Shown: positions 17,764 through 25,854, counted from the stretch's first letter. The stretch: DNA of 64,000 nucleotides from Lachnospiraceae bacterium (GCA_023663945.1 JAMPGL010000017.1:1-64000), one strand, 5' to 3'. Program-made: numbers and translations. Notes: a model not told the origin generated them from the letters alone.

Positions 17764-19428
17764 TCACGATAATACTTCAACCCTGCAATTATGTTCCTTT
17801 GTTTTTCTATTATAACTGATGCCAACCGCCAAAATCCGTCCAATGCCCTCTGACTCTTTCCCCAGCCTTCCTTTAAAGCATAACGCATAAGCTTTATCCT
17901 TAATCTGGGCAACCGCCTCTTCCGGCGTGCCGTCCACCTTCAGCTCGAGAATGATGCCGTCCTCCCCTTTTCTCTCAGGATAAAAAACAAAATCAACAAA
18001 ACCCTTTCCAGCCCTGTCTTCCCTCACAACACGGTACTTGTTCCTTGCAGAAAGATAACACAAGTTTACCACTGCCGCCAGCTCCACCTCATTGTTGTAA
18101 GACAAAATGGGCGACTCCGTATTATGAGCAAATTGAAGGATCTCCTCCATAACCTTGGTATCGCCGGCAATGGTTGCCTGAAGCATTTGCTCCGATTTCT
18201 TTGCAAGTGCATATACATATCCCAAAGAATCTCTGGATAACAACAGTTCGTTAAATTTATCCATCAACTCCTTATTCGGTATCAGGACTTCGCCATTTTC
18301 ATAAGTAAGAAGCCCATAAACCACCATAGCCGAATAAATCTGTTCCTTTGAATGTATTTCCATGGAAACGGCTGAAAACTGTCCAATATCTACCGGAACG
18401 CGTTCTCCTGATACCAAAAGGATTAAGTCCTCCCTGACGCCTTCAATATTGTGCCGAATATAATAAAATAACTCATCATACGGTCCCGAACTGATCCAAT
18501 AATTCCGAAGCTGATTATCGGTCAATGCCAGAACCACTGAACGCGGATTATAAAGCTGGACACCTGTGGCAGCATAATACCCGTCATACCAGATGCGCAA
18601 TTCCTCACGGCTGAACTTAGGAACCCGAATTTCTCTCTGATAGACTTTATAAAGGCAGTCTACCTCCTCGTCCGAAAAGCCAAAATATCCGCTAAACTTC
18701 TCTGATGTTGCCATATCATATTCCACAAACATATTCAATTCCGAACCGCTGGAATATTTTTCAATTGGAATAACACCTGTCATATATACAAATTCTACAT
18801 AAGGCTGGTCTTTCAAAAGCCATTTCAAAAACAAAAGATATTCCTTTTGATTCTCCGCAGTAATAAACGGCATATGAAAAATCGCATCCCACTCATCAAG
18901 CACAAAAACAAACCTGCTGTCTGTATGTTCATAAATTTTTTGCAAAGCATCCCATACGGAATCTCCCTCTCCGATACCGCTGTCTGCATAGACGGTCATC
19001 AAATCAGCTATAATCCCATTTTCAATGCGCTCTATATAACGCCTGTAGTCCTCACAGTTTTGAGGCGCCCGGCTGAAATCTATGAAAATAACATCATGCC
19101 TGTTCCTATGGGATTCGTATGCTTCATTTCCGGAAATCGCCAAATCATCAAACAGCCTGTCTTCCCTGCTGGTTCTGCCCAAAAAAGCGCCTACCATATT
19201 TGCCATTACGGTTTTGCCAAAACGGCGGGGTCTTGTGATACAGCAGTAACAATTTGCGCTTCCAAAATATGGCATCAGTTCAGCTATCAGCAAAGATTTA
19301 TCGACAAAATATGGATTCTGCTTTATTTTTTTGTATGCTTCATACGGCGCTTTGCTGTTTAAAAACATTCCCATGCAATAATCCCCTTCCGCTAATCCTC
19401 TGATTGCCAATGATCTGTAGTCTTCCAT
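17764..19428 (-). CDS. AAA-ATPase-like / DUF1703 (PD-(D/E)XK) protein
   Basis: This 554-aa protein belongs to a family that is expanded in Clostridia and Bacteroidetes (AAA-ATPase_like, PF09820, with DUF1703). The N-terminal part has PYFVDKSLLI and the P-loop RPRRFGKT (about residues 65-72), then the Walker B-like FVLDEWDAIF. The C-terminal part is a PD-(D/E)XK nuclease-like fold (GFVDFVFYP ... IILELK). The biological role of the family is unknown; mobile-element or defence links have been suggested. It appears complete. Confidence 0.8.
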   Translation of the reverse strand: MEDYRSLAIRGLAEGDYCMGMFLNSKAPYEAYKKIKQNPYFVDKSLLIAELMPYFGSANCYCCITRPRRFGKTVMANMVGAFLGRTSREDRLFDDLAISGNEAYESHRNRHDVIFIDFSRAPQNCEDYRRYIERIENGIIADLMTVYADSGIGEGDSVWDALQKIYEHTDSRFVFVLDEWDAIFHMPFITAENQKEYLLFLKWLLKDQPYVEFVYMTGVIPIEKYSSGSELNMFVEYDMATSEKFSGYFGFSDEEVDCLYKVYQREIRVPKFSREELRIWYDGYYAATGVQLYNPRSVVLALTDNQLRNYWISSGPYDELFYYIRHNIEGVREDLILLVSGERVPVDIGQFSAVSMEIHSKEQIYSAMVVYGLLTYENGEVLIPNKELMDKFNELLLSRDSLGYVYALAKKSEQMLQATIAGDTKVMEEILQFAHNTESPILSYNNEVELAAVVNLCYLSARNKYRVVREDRAGKGFVDFVFYPERKGEDGIILELKVDGTPEEAVAQIKDKAYALCFKGRLGKESEGIGRILAVGISYNRKTKEHNCRVEVLS

Positions 19429-19613
19429 GTTTCATATAAAACTATCATATCATGAAAAAACTATAAATCCAACTTTATCTTTCAGCCGTCTATTCATTTC
19501 TCAAACAAATTATTCGACAAAAAGATTTGCAGCCACAATCAAATGAGCTTCCGAAGATGACATTAATAGAAAAATGAGTTGATTTTTAAGGAAAAATACC
19601 CACAAGCTATCGA

Positions 19614-19648
19614 TTTTCCCTTAAAGTATGCTAGTATTTAAGGGAAAA
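19614..19648. promoter_or_regulatory. Inverted repeat upstream of fic (candidate operator)
   Basis: TTTTCCCTTAAA and TTTAAGGGAAAA are perfect 12-bp arms separated by 11 bp, 17 bp ahead of the fic start. Related half-sites (TTTTTAAGGAAAA near 19583, AAATAAGGGAA next to the start) lie on either side. The Fic protein ends in a winged helix, so autoregulation at this site is plausible. The remainder of 19429-19665 holds no gene. Confidence 0.6.
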
Positions 19649-19665
19649 GGGCGGTAAATAAGGGA

Positions 19666-20268
19666 ATGAGAAGATTTGATTATTCAGCCATTAAAGAGCA
19701 GAAATGGGATTCGGACATTCTTGGACTTGTCGCAGCTATTTATAAATATGCGGGAAAACAGGAACTTTATCTCAAACAAAAGCCGAACGAACTTGAAAGG
19801 CTTGTGGAAATAGCAAAAGTACAGAGTACCGAGGCATCTAATGCCATCGAGGGTATTGTGACTACCAATACCAGAATAAGGCAGTTAGTGGAAGAAAAGA
19901 CCACACCGAGGAACCGTGATGAGCAGGAAATTGCGGGCTATCGTGATGTGTTAAATGTTATTCATGAAAGTTTTGACGCAATTCCTGTCACTAGGAACTA
20001 TATTCTTCAGTTGCATAAGATACTTTACAGTCATATGAATAATCCTATTGCAGGTCAGACTAAGAACGTGCAGAATTATATCAGCGCAACCTATTCGGAT
20101 GGACATACGGAGGTGCTTTTTACGCCGCTTGCACCATATGAAACACCCGAAGCGCTTGATAGAATCTGTGATGAATATAATCGTGTCATCGGAAACTTTG
20201 AGGTGGAACCGCTTATCGTCATACCGATTTTTATACATGATATTCTTTGCATACATCCGTTTAACGAT
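19666..20268 (+). pseudogene. fic, 5' part (Fic-family AMP-transferase, interrupted)
   Basis: Fic proteins transfer AMP to target proteins. This part holds the N-terminal Fic_N domain with the inhibitory helix motif SNAIEG (about residues 60-65, the (S/T)xxxEG type) and the first half of the Fic domain up to HPFND (about 197-201). The reading frame then enters the mobile element and stops 3 codons later at 20277. The rest of the motif, GNGRMSR, resumes at 23545. Joining at the shared GAT gives HPFNDGNGRMSR, the complete active site. As it stands the gene cannot make active Fic, but precise excision would restore it. Confidence 0.9.
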
Positions 20269-20340
20269 AAACTATAAACACAAGTCAAAGATATACATTG
20301 TGTTTATAGGATAGAAATGTTGCAGTAATCTTTGACTTGA
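20266..20340. other. attL and repeated left-end modules
   Basis: The arm contains two joined modules, CTATAAACACAA (20272-20283) and CAAGTCAAAGAT (20281-20292). Each recurs in inverted orientation further in: TTGTGTTTATAG at 20298-20309 and ATCTTTGACTTG at 20328-20339. The second pair lies directly ahead of the recombinase ribosome site, so the recombinase may bind there and control its own gene. That role is inference. Confidence 0.7.
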
Positions 20341-20366
20341 ATATTAAACAAGTTGGAGGTTTTTTT

Positions 20367-21650
20367 ATGGTTAAAAATGATGTAAGGTATGATGCGATTT
20401 ATTCTCGGCAATCAGTAGATAAGAAAGACAGTGTTTCAATCGAAACACAAATTGATGACTGCAAAAGGTTATGTTCTGATAATCCACGCATTTACAGGGA
20501 TAAAGGTTATAGTGGAAAAAATACAGAAAGACCAGAACTCCAAAGACTGCTTAATGATATTGAATCAGGAATAATCAAAAAAGTTGTTGTTTATAAACTG
20601 GATAGGATTAGTAGAAATATTGCTGATTTTTATAGACTATATGAAATAATGAAAGCAAACGAATGTAATTTTACAAGTTATAATGAACCTTTTGATACTA
20701 CTGATCCCACGGGCGAAACAGTGATGGGAGTTTTGGCTGTATTTGCACAAATGGAACGAAACAATATCAGGACAAGGATAAAAGATAATTATGAATACAG
20801 AATCAGAGATGGACGATGGGCATCTGGTAAGACCTCTTTTGGATTTAAGAATAGAAAGATTGATGGTAAGACAACATTAATTCCTGTTCCTGAAGAAATA
20901 GAAGTTGTGGAGTGGATGTTTAAAACCTATGCTGAAAGCACAAGTATTTCTCTTGGAAATATACAAAGCAGATTAATTGAAAAGAACATAACAGGCCATC
21001 AATCAGAAAAGGGATTCAGCAAAACAACAATAGGCCATATTTTAACAAACCCTGTCTATTGTAGGGCGGATCAACTTTTGTATCAGTATTACCAAACGAA
21101 ATTAATTGAATTTGTAAATCCTCCTGATATGTGGAATGGTGAATATTCTGCGGCTATCGTAGGTAAAAACAATCGTTCTTTGAGAAATGAAAACCTGGAT
21201 GGGATCAAGGTTTATATTACTAATGTACGTGGAATAATTAGCAGTAACACTTTTATCATGGTACAAAAAAGAATGGAAGAAAATTTTGCCATTGCTTCTG
21301 ATAATAGTCCAAATAATAACCTGAAAGAACTGTCTGGATTATTAAAATGTGCAGGGTGTAAGTCTGCTATTAAAATGCAGGCACGGCCAACTTTAACCTG
21401 TACCGGAAGAAGTCAAAAAAGAATTTGCTCTGTATCTTTTAAAGGTTTGAAACTTGAAACTGTGCAGGATAATGTTGCCATACTCATTCAGGAACGACTT
21501 GAAAAACTGAACGAAGAAGTAGAGGAAAAATTCAAAAAAAGAGTAGTTATGGAAAGGGGAATCAAAGAATTAGAAAGACAGTTGAACAATCTGATTGATT
21601 TAATACAATTCAGTGAAAACATTGCCGATAATACCAATATCAAAATATAA
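20367..21650 (+). CDS. Large serine recombinase (possibly truncated)
   Basis: This site-specific recombinase integrates and excises the element. The N-terminal resolvase domain includes YSRQS with the catalytic Ser (about residue 12), VVYKLDRISRN and a block ending in QMERNNIRTRI. A Recombinase domain (about 150-290) is followed by a zinc ribbon (LKCAGCKSAI ... CTGRSQKRICSV) and a coiled coil. GGAGG precedes the ATG. The frame stops at TAA (21648-21650) in the coiled coil, and the next codon in the same frame is ATG. At 427 aa it is shorter than most relatives, so a nonsense change or a natural split is likely. Confidence 0.88.
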   Translation: MVKNDVRYDAIYSRQSVDKKDSVSIETQIDDCKRLCSDNPRIYRDKGYSGKNTERPELQRLLNDIESGIIKKVVVYKLDRISRNIADFYRLYEIMKANECNFTSYNEPFDTTDPTGETVMGVLAVFAQMERNNIRTRIKDNYEYRIRDGRWASGKTSFGFKNRKIDGKTTLIPVPEEIEVVEWMFKTYAESTSISLGNIQSRLIEKNITGHQSEKGFSKTTIGHILTNPVYCRADQLLYQYYQTKLIEFVNPPDMWNGEYSAAIVGKNNRSLRNENLDGIKVYITNVRGIISSNTFIMVQKRMEENFAIASDNSPNNNLKELSGLLKCAGCKSAIKMQARPTLTCTGRSQKRICSVSFKGLKLETVQDNVAILIQERLEKLNEEVEEKFKKRVVMERGIKELERQLNNLIDLIQFSENIADNTNIKI

Positions 21651-22058
21651 ATGGATTCACTCATTGTCAAAATCAAAGATAAACAGTTGAAATTAAAGAC
21701 AGATAATGCAAGAGACATTATTTCTTTGCGGCTGGGAGGTGGGGCACAACAAGGTAACTTCATTCCTGATATATTTGATGAAAATGGAAAGGTAAGAATA
21801 AAATATTTTGTCTTGGAGATTGATGATCCGGAAGTCTATAAAAAATGTGTGGATGGGATTCAAAATAAATTTGACAATATGTGTAAGAGAGAATTGTATT
21901 CTAAGTTTCACAACGATAATATTCCAAAAGAGGAACAAGAAAAAGCACGCCTGGAGTATTTAGACAGGGCTGGTGTTCCAGACAGTTTCAGGTGGGGAAA
22001 CAATTCAAATTGCAATCAAGAGAAAGCGATACAAGCAGAGGATGACAGAGCATTATGA
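21651..22058 (+). CDS. In-frame continuation of the recombinase frame, 135 aa
   Basis: This frame begins with ATG directly after the recombinase stop (TAAATG) and in the same phase. Its first 25 residues (SLIVKIKDKQLKLKTDN) continue the coiled-coil pattern, so it may be the recombinase tail, made by readthrough or by reinitiation, or lost through a stop mutation. The rest, ending LEYLDRAGVPDSFRWGN and an acidic tail, is not recognised. No separate ribosome site of any strength is seen. Confidence 0.5.
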   Translation: MDSLIVKIKDKQLKLKTDNARDIISLRLGGGAQQGNFIPDIFDENGKVRIKYFVLEIDDPEVYKKCVDGIQNKFDNMCKRELYSKFHNDNIPKEEQEKARLEYLDRAGVPDSFRWGNNSNCNQEKAIQAEDDRAL

Positions 22059-22095
22059 CAGGCTGCAAAAAGATAGTTTTTTCCTTTGATGTTAT

Positions 22096-22506
22096 ATGCG
22101 TCCCCGTGCACGGGGACGCCAGTATAAAGTAGCAGCAGACGATCCAGCAGATAGATCACAGTCAAGCGATACGATACAACAATATAAACTCAAACAAGAT
22201 AAAATTAAAGAGCTTGATAATCAAATACAAAAAGAAACAAAGATACTTTGTGATATTCTCAATGAGCATTTTTCACAAATGGGTGACATACAAAGACAAC
22301 AAAGGCTTGCCAAAAATAACCTAAAAAAGGTATCAAATAAGTTAGAAGAAGCAAAAGAGATTTTGGCTTATTACGATAATATTTTTGATGAAATCAAATA
22401 TGAATTAGATTCAGAATATGAACAATATCTTTATAGTTTGACTATTGCACATGATTACTTATACCAGTTAGAGCAGACATTAAATGAAGATGAACAAGAA
22501 TTATAA
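22096..22506 (+). CDS. Hypothetical coiled-coil protein in the element
   Basis: I do not recognise this frame of up to 136 aa. After an odd start (MRPRARGRQYK, read through a 22-bp palindrome) the sequence is rich in Lys, Glu and Gln with heptad spacing (KQDKIKELDNQIQKETKIL, KNNLKKVSNKLEEAKEIL), so a coiled coil is likely. The true start may be further in. A terminator hairpin follows the stop within 16 bp, which supports real transcription of this strand. Confidence 0.45.
   Translation: MRPRARGRQYKVAADDPADRSQSSDTIQQYKLKQDKIKELDNQIQKETKILCDILNEHFSQMGDIQRQQRLAKNNLKKVSNKLEEAKEILAYYDNIFDEIKYELDSEYEQYLYSLTIAHDYLYQLEQTLNEDEQEL
22098..22119. repeat. Perfect 22-bp GC-rich palindrome
   Basis: GCGTCCCCGTG is followed directly by its reverse complement, with no loop. 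It is much richer in G+C than the surrounding element. It is a single copy, without a T-run, so it is neither a CRISPR array nor a standard terminator. A protein-binding or nicking site is possible. Confidence 0.6.
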
Positions 22507-22521
22507 TATACTAACAATAAT

Positions 22522-22551
22522 AAGGGATTGATGATTTTTAATCAATCCCTT
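22522..22551. terminator. Terminator hairpin after the coiled-coil frame
   Basis: AAGGGATTGAT and ATCAATCCCTT form 11-bp arms around an 8-base loop, 15 bp beyond the stop codon at 22506. It lies between two converging genes (the coiled-coil frame and the HIT gene). The T-run is weak. Confidence 0.55.
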
Positions 22552-22590
22552 GATTGCTTATACTATTAGTTTGACAAACTGGAAGTTGTT

Positions 22591-23049
22591 TTACAATAGA
22601 TTATTCAATTCTTCTAATAATTTCGATTTCATTTCTTCCAATTCCGTGTCTGAAGGTCTGTTATCATCAGAATACATCTTTTCCATTGGATACCACCAAA
22701 CAGGACCTTTACCATTATTTCCATAATTTCCTATATCGCCGTTCACTCTGGGGAATAAATGCCAATGCAGATGTGATTCTCCCATCCCCAATAATTCACA
22801 GTTCATTTTCTCTGCCGCAAATGCCATAGATATAGCTTCTGCTACAAGTGACATTTCTTCTAAAAATTTCATCTTATATGAGTAGTCTAGTTGAAATAGT
22901 TCTGCCTTATGCTCTTTACATAGAAATAAGGAATATCCTTTAAAATGTTGATGATCCCCAATAACGACATATCCTGTTTCTAATTCCTTTACAAAATATG
23001 GGTTCTTTCCGCTTTTTATCATATTTATTCTATCGCAAACAAGGCACAT
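22591..23049 (-). CDS. HIT-family nucleotide hydrolase/transferase
   Basis: HIT proteins hydrolyse or transfer nucleotidyl groups through a His triad. In this 152-aa protein the triad is HLHWHLF (about residues 93-99), with an N-terminal CLVCDRI that could bind zinc and FKGYSLFLCKEH further on. The C-terminus (DTELEEMKSKLLEELNNLL) is helical. It faces the recombinase within the element, so it is cargo. GGAGGGAGAAG precedes the ATG. A link between a HIT enzyme and Fic-type AMPylation is tempting but unproven. Confidence 0.85.
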   Translation of the reverse strand: MCLVCDRINMIKSGKNPYFVKELETGYVVIGDHQHFKGYSLFLCKEHKAELFQLDYSYKMKFLEEMSLVAEAISMAFAAEKMNCELLGMGESHLHWHLFPRVNGDIGNYGNNGKGPVWWYPMEKMYSDDNRPSDTELEEMKSKLLEELNNLL

Positions 23050-23218
23050 ACTTCTCCCTCCAAATTCCGATTTGGCAACATCATTATATTAATACAAAAC
23101 AGCGAAAAAATCTATATTAATATATTACTTGCATTACGAAAATTTTACTATTTAAAATAAACCATATTATAAATGAAATAATAGGAGCATAGTAAAAGAT
23201 TGATTTTTCTTTTGATTA

Positions 23219-23250
23219 AAAAAATAGGGGCGTTGCGCCCCTATTTTTTA
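23219..23250. terminator. Strong bidirectional terminator
   Basis: AAAAAATAGGGGCG and CGCCCCTATTTTTT form a 14-bp stem around a TTG loop, with A and T runs on the two sides, so it can work in both directions. It lies in the 270-bp space between the HIT gene and the DUF7695 gene. The rest of that space is AT-rich without a gene. Confidence 0.85.
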
Positions 23251-23320
23251 TAGTGGTATTTTGAGATAAAATATACTATAATACAAATTACAAGTAGAAA
23301 TATTGGAATGGTGGTATAAA

Positions 23321-23524
23321 ATGCAAAAGATAGTTAGAAATATGATTAAATGTAATCTATGTGGTGATGTTATAGAATCAACATATAGACATGATTTCGT
23401 GACCTGCAAATGTGGCTGCTGTTCTGTTGATGGTGGAAAAGATTATTTGAGAAGAGGTTGCATTCATTCCATGGATGATTTTACAGAATTAAGCATATTT
23501 GAAGATACTAAAAAAAGTCTTTGA
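23321..23524 (+). CDS. Small zinc-ribbon-like protein (DUF7695-like)
   Basis: This 67-aa protein has Cys pairs in CNLCGDVIES and CKCGCCSVDGGKDYLRRG, which suggest zinc binding. It resembles a small domain recorded as DUF7695; I am fairly, not fully, sure of that name. GGTGG lies 5 bases ahead of the ATG. Its stop codon (TGA at 23522-23524) lies inside the right att arm, so it is the last cargo gene and its C-terminus depends on the arm sequence. Function unknown. Confidence 0.65.
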   Translation: MQKIVRNMIKCNLCGDVIESTYRHDFVTCKCGCCSVDGGKDYLRRGCIHSMDDFTELSIFEDTKKSL

Positions 23525-23544
23525 CTTATGTTCATAGTTGTGAT
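23518..23544. other. attR
   Basis: The right arm, starting TCTTTGACTTATGTTCATAG, runs up to TTGTGAT, ending at the GAT shared with attL. It is the inverted partner of 20270-20291, with two differences, and it meets the resumed fic coding sequence. Confidence 0.85.
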
Positions 23545-23988
23545 GGGAATGGCAGAATGAGCAGATTACTTACTACATTACTTTTATATCGCAACGGTTT
23601 TTATGTAGGTAAATATATTTCTTTGGAGGCAAAGATAGCAAAGAATAAAGATTTATATTATGATGCTCTTGGACGGTCTCAGGACGGATGGCACAAAGGT
23701 ATTGAGGACGTTGTGCCTTTTATTAAATATTTATTAGGCACAATCCTTGCGGCATATAAGGACTTTGAGGACAGATTTTTAATTGTGGAAAAAAAGCTTC
23801 CTGCTGTAGATATTGTCAGAAAGGCAACACGAAATAAAATCGGGAAATTTACAAAACAAGATATTAGAGAGCTGTGCCCGTCGCTTAGTGTAAGTTCTAT
23901 TGAAGGGGCGCTTCGAAAGTTGGTAAAGGGAGGAGAATTAGAAAGAGCAGGTTCGGGAAAAAGAACATACTATGTTCGTTTAAAATAA
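23542..23988 (+). pseudogene. fic, 3' part (Fic motif end and winged helix)
   Basis: This is the second half of the interrupted fic gene. Starting from the Asp codon it reads DGNGRMSRLLTTLLLY, the end of the Fic active-site motif. A helical region and a C-terminal winged helix (NKIGKFTKQDIRELCPSLSVSSIEGALRKLVKGGELER) follow. With the 5' part it makes a protein of about 348 aa, normal for the Fic/wHTH group. It has no start codon of its own with a convincing ribosome site. The reading frame is otherwise intact, so the insertion appears recent or the gene is kept by occasional excision. Confidence 0.9.
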
Positions 23989-24067
23989 AATTTATCAAAA
24001 CGAAATCTTTGGTTTGAAATAGGCATTCCAATATAGTAAAATTAAAATATTAAAATCAAGGAGTTGG

Positions 24068-24340
24068 ATGGATAATATGAAAATGGAAAAAATAAATACT
24101 ATCTTTCGTCAAATAATCAACTCTGTCCTGTTATCCGGAATTATTCTTATGTCTATCGGTGCATATTATTACTTCATGAAAGCAGGCATCCCTTATCAAG
24201 ACCCGCCTTTAGAATTACAAATACAGTATGCCGTCAATATGGGGATTGGCGAGATATTGATAAGGGATGGGTTTTGGATTTTCATATGCGGGGGAATAGC
24301 TCGCGTGGTTCTTAAAGTACTGGCGAAGAAAATGCGGTAA
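24068..24340 (+). CDS. Small membrane protein, 90 aa
   Basis: I do not recognise this protein. It has two predicted membrane segments (about residues 17-36 and 64-84) joined by a loop with YQDPPLELQIQYAVNMGIGE, and a basic C-terminus (KVLAKKMR). AAGGAG lies just ahead of the ATG. It stands alone, downstream of the fic 3' part on the same strand and convergent with the DUF4143 ATPase gene. Confidence 0.6.
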   Translation: MDNMKMEKINTIFRQIINSVLLSGIILMSIGAYYYFMKAGIPYQDPPLELQIQYAVNMGIGEILIRDGFWIFICGGIARVVLKVLAKKMR

Positions 24341-24366
24341 ATCCAATGTGATTTTTTACCGGCTTT

Positions 24367-25827
24367 TTACATTTTCCCGTTTTGTCCGTCTGCTTCTATC
24401 TTTCCCAAAAGATACAAGAAGGCAATTGCAGGAACCCGTAAAATCGGTACTTGCGTTTTATGCTTTACAATTCCAAAATCCTCTAATTGCTTTGTAATCA
24501 AAAATGCGCTTGTCACTCTTGATTCTTCGTCACTGCAAAGCTCCACAATCGCGTCCGAAGCAGGGATGTGTGAATGATTGCGGTATTTGACTTCACACAA
24601 AATTTTTTCACGGGGAAGTTCTATCACAACATCGACCTCTTTCTGGTTATTCTTTGCTTTTCTGAAATAACCGAGTTGTACCGTACTACCTTGATAAAAA
24701 GACGCAATATGTTTATAAACCGCTGTTTCCACCATAACGCCAAGCTCTTTTTCATCTGAAAGAACATCCTCGATCATCAGTACTGCATTGCGGATAGCCG
24801 CATCTGCAATAAAGATTTTGGGTCTGCCTTTTAAGGCGCCTTTACTGCCTACATCCATCGGCTTTGCAAGATAAATTAGATTTGACATTTCCAAGGCTTC
24901 AATGTAACTGTCAATCGTAGCGGCAGAAATATTCTCTAACTCCTTTGCCGCCGTGGTCACGCTGAAAATCTCCGCAGACTTCATGCAGAGGTACAAAAAT
25001 AGCTTTTCTATTAAAAGCGGGCTCCGAATATTGAATAAGGTAAGAACATCCCGTTTAATAACCTTGTCAACCACATCCTCCCGCAGCATTCTCTGAGCAT
25101 AAATATCATCGTCAGACAATACAAGCTCTGGAAAGCCTCCAATCATAAGGTAACGATTGAAGTGTCCTTCAAGCGGTGCAAATTTATCCATCAAATTGCC
25201 AAGTTCCGCATTCGTCATTTTTACAAGCTTTGTAAGCTTCAAATTGTCCGGCAGTGTCAACTCGTCAAGCTCCAATAACCTGCAATACTCATAAAATGAC
25301 AAAGTAGGTATCTTTAGGACGCTCCACCTGCCTGTACCGCTGTCCGATGCACCTTTTTCGAGAATCGGGCTTGCTGAACCAGTTGCAGTGAGGCGGATAT
25401 CCTTTCTGCTGTCATAGATAACCTTCATCCACAACTCCCAATTATCTGTATATTGAATTTCATCAAGAAAAATATAGCGTATCCCTGCAACGGGATAAAG
25501 CTGTCCATAAATAGAAAGAACGCTCTCCACATCAACAAGCTTTATAATCGGATTATCAAAGGACACATAAAGGATATTCTGGGGAGTAACGCCCTCATCC
25601 ATCAGGCTGTCTATCATTTGATACATAATCGTTGTCTTGCCGACACGCCTTGCACCGGATAATACGGCAAATCGTCTGAGTGATTTATGCTTTATTATTT
25701 TAAGCGCTTCATAATAGGCAAGCCTTTTCTGCGGCTTGCTCTCTTCTTTGATTGCAGATGGATTTCTCCACCATGGATTATACTGCCGTAAAACCTTAAT
25801 GACCTGTTCATCGCTTACAATCGCCAT
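24367..25827 (-). CDS. AAA_14/DUF4143 ATPase with nuclease-like C-terminus
   Basis: This 486-aa protein belongs to the widespread archaeal-type AAA ATPases with a DUF4143 tail. The P-loop is SGARRVGKTT (about residues 57-66) and Walker B YIFLDEIQY. A winged-helix region around 270-310 precedes DUF4143. The C-terminal KEVDVVIELPREKILCEVKYR matches a PD-(D/E)XK core. Function is unknown for the family. GGTG lies 6 bases ahead of the ATG. A perfect 17-bp inverted repeat lies 28 bp upstream of the start, a likely operator. Confidence 0.82.
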   Translation of the reverse strand: MAIVSDEQVIKVLRQYNPWWRNPSAIKEESKPQKRLAYYEALKIIKHKSLRRFAVLSGARRVGKTTIMYQMIDSLMDEGVTPQNILYVSFDNPIIKLVDVESVLSIYGQLYPVAGIRYIFLDEIQYTDNWELWMKVIYDSRKDIRLTATGSASPILEKGASDSGTGRWSVLKIPTLSFYEYCRLLELDELTLPDNLKLTKLVKMTNAELGNLMDKFAPLEGHFNRYLMIGGFPELVLSDDDIYAQRMLREDVVDKVIKRDVLTLFNIRSPLLIEKLFLYLCMKSAEIFSVTTAAKELENISAATIDSYIEALEMSNLIYLAKPMDVGSKGALKGRPKIFIADAAIRNAVLMIEDVLSDEKELGVMVETAVYKHIASFYQGSTVQLGYFRKAKNNQKEVDVVIELPREKILCEVKYRNHSHIPASDAIVELCSDEESRVTSAFLITKQLEDFGIVKHKTQVPILRVPAIAFLYLLGKIEADGQNGKM

Positions 25828-25854
25828 AGAATCACCTCATTTTTGAACAAATAA

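Larger units (their letters stand above)
20266..23544. mobile_element. 3.3-kb serine-recombinase element inserted in fic
   Basis: The element is bounded by GAT at 20266-20268 and at 23542-23544, the codon for Asp in the Fic motif. Next to the left GAT lies an arm of 22 bp (20270-20291), and next to the right one the inverted arm (about 23518-23539); they differ at two positions. Joined, they form a palindromic attP centred on GTGATA, with GA at the exact centre, as expected for a large serine recombinase. Cargo is the recombinase, two coiled-coil-like frames, a HIT protein and a DUF7695 protein. All are AT-rich. Confidence 0.9.

Noticed and set aside
22098-22119. CRISPR repeat
   Set aside because: The palindrome resembles the hairpin part of some type I repeats, but there is one copy, no spacers and no cas genes.
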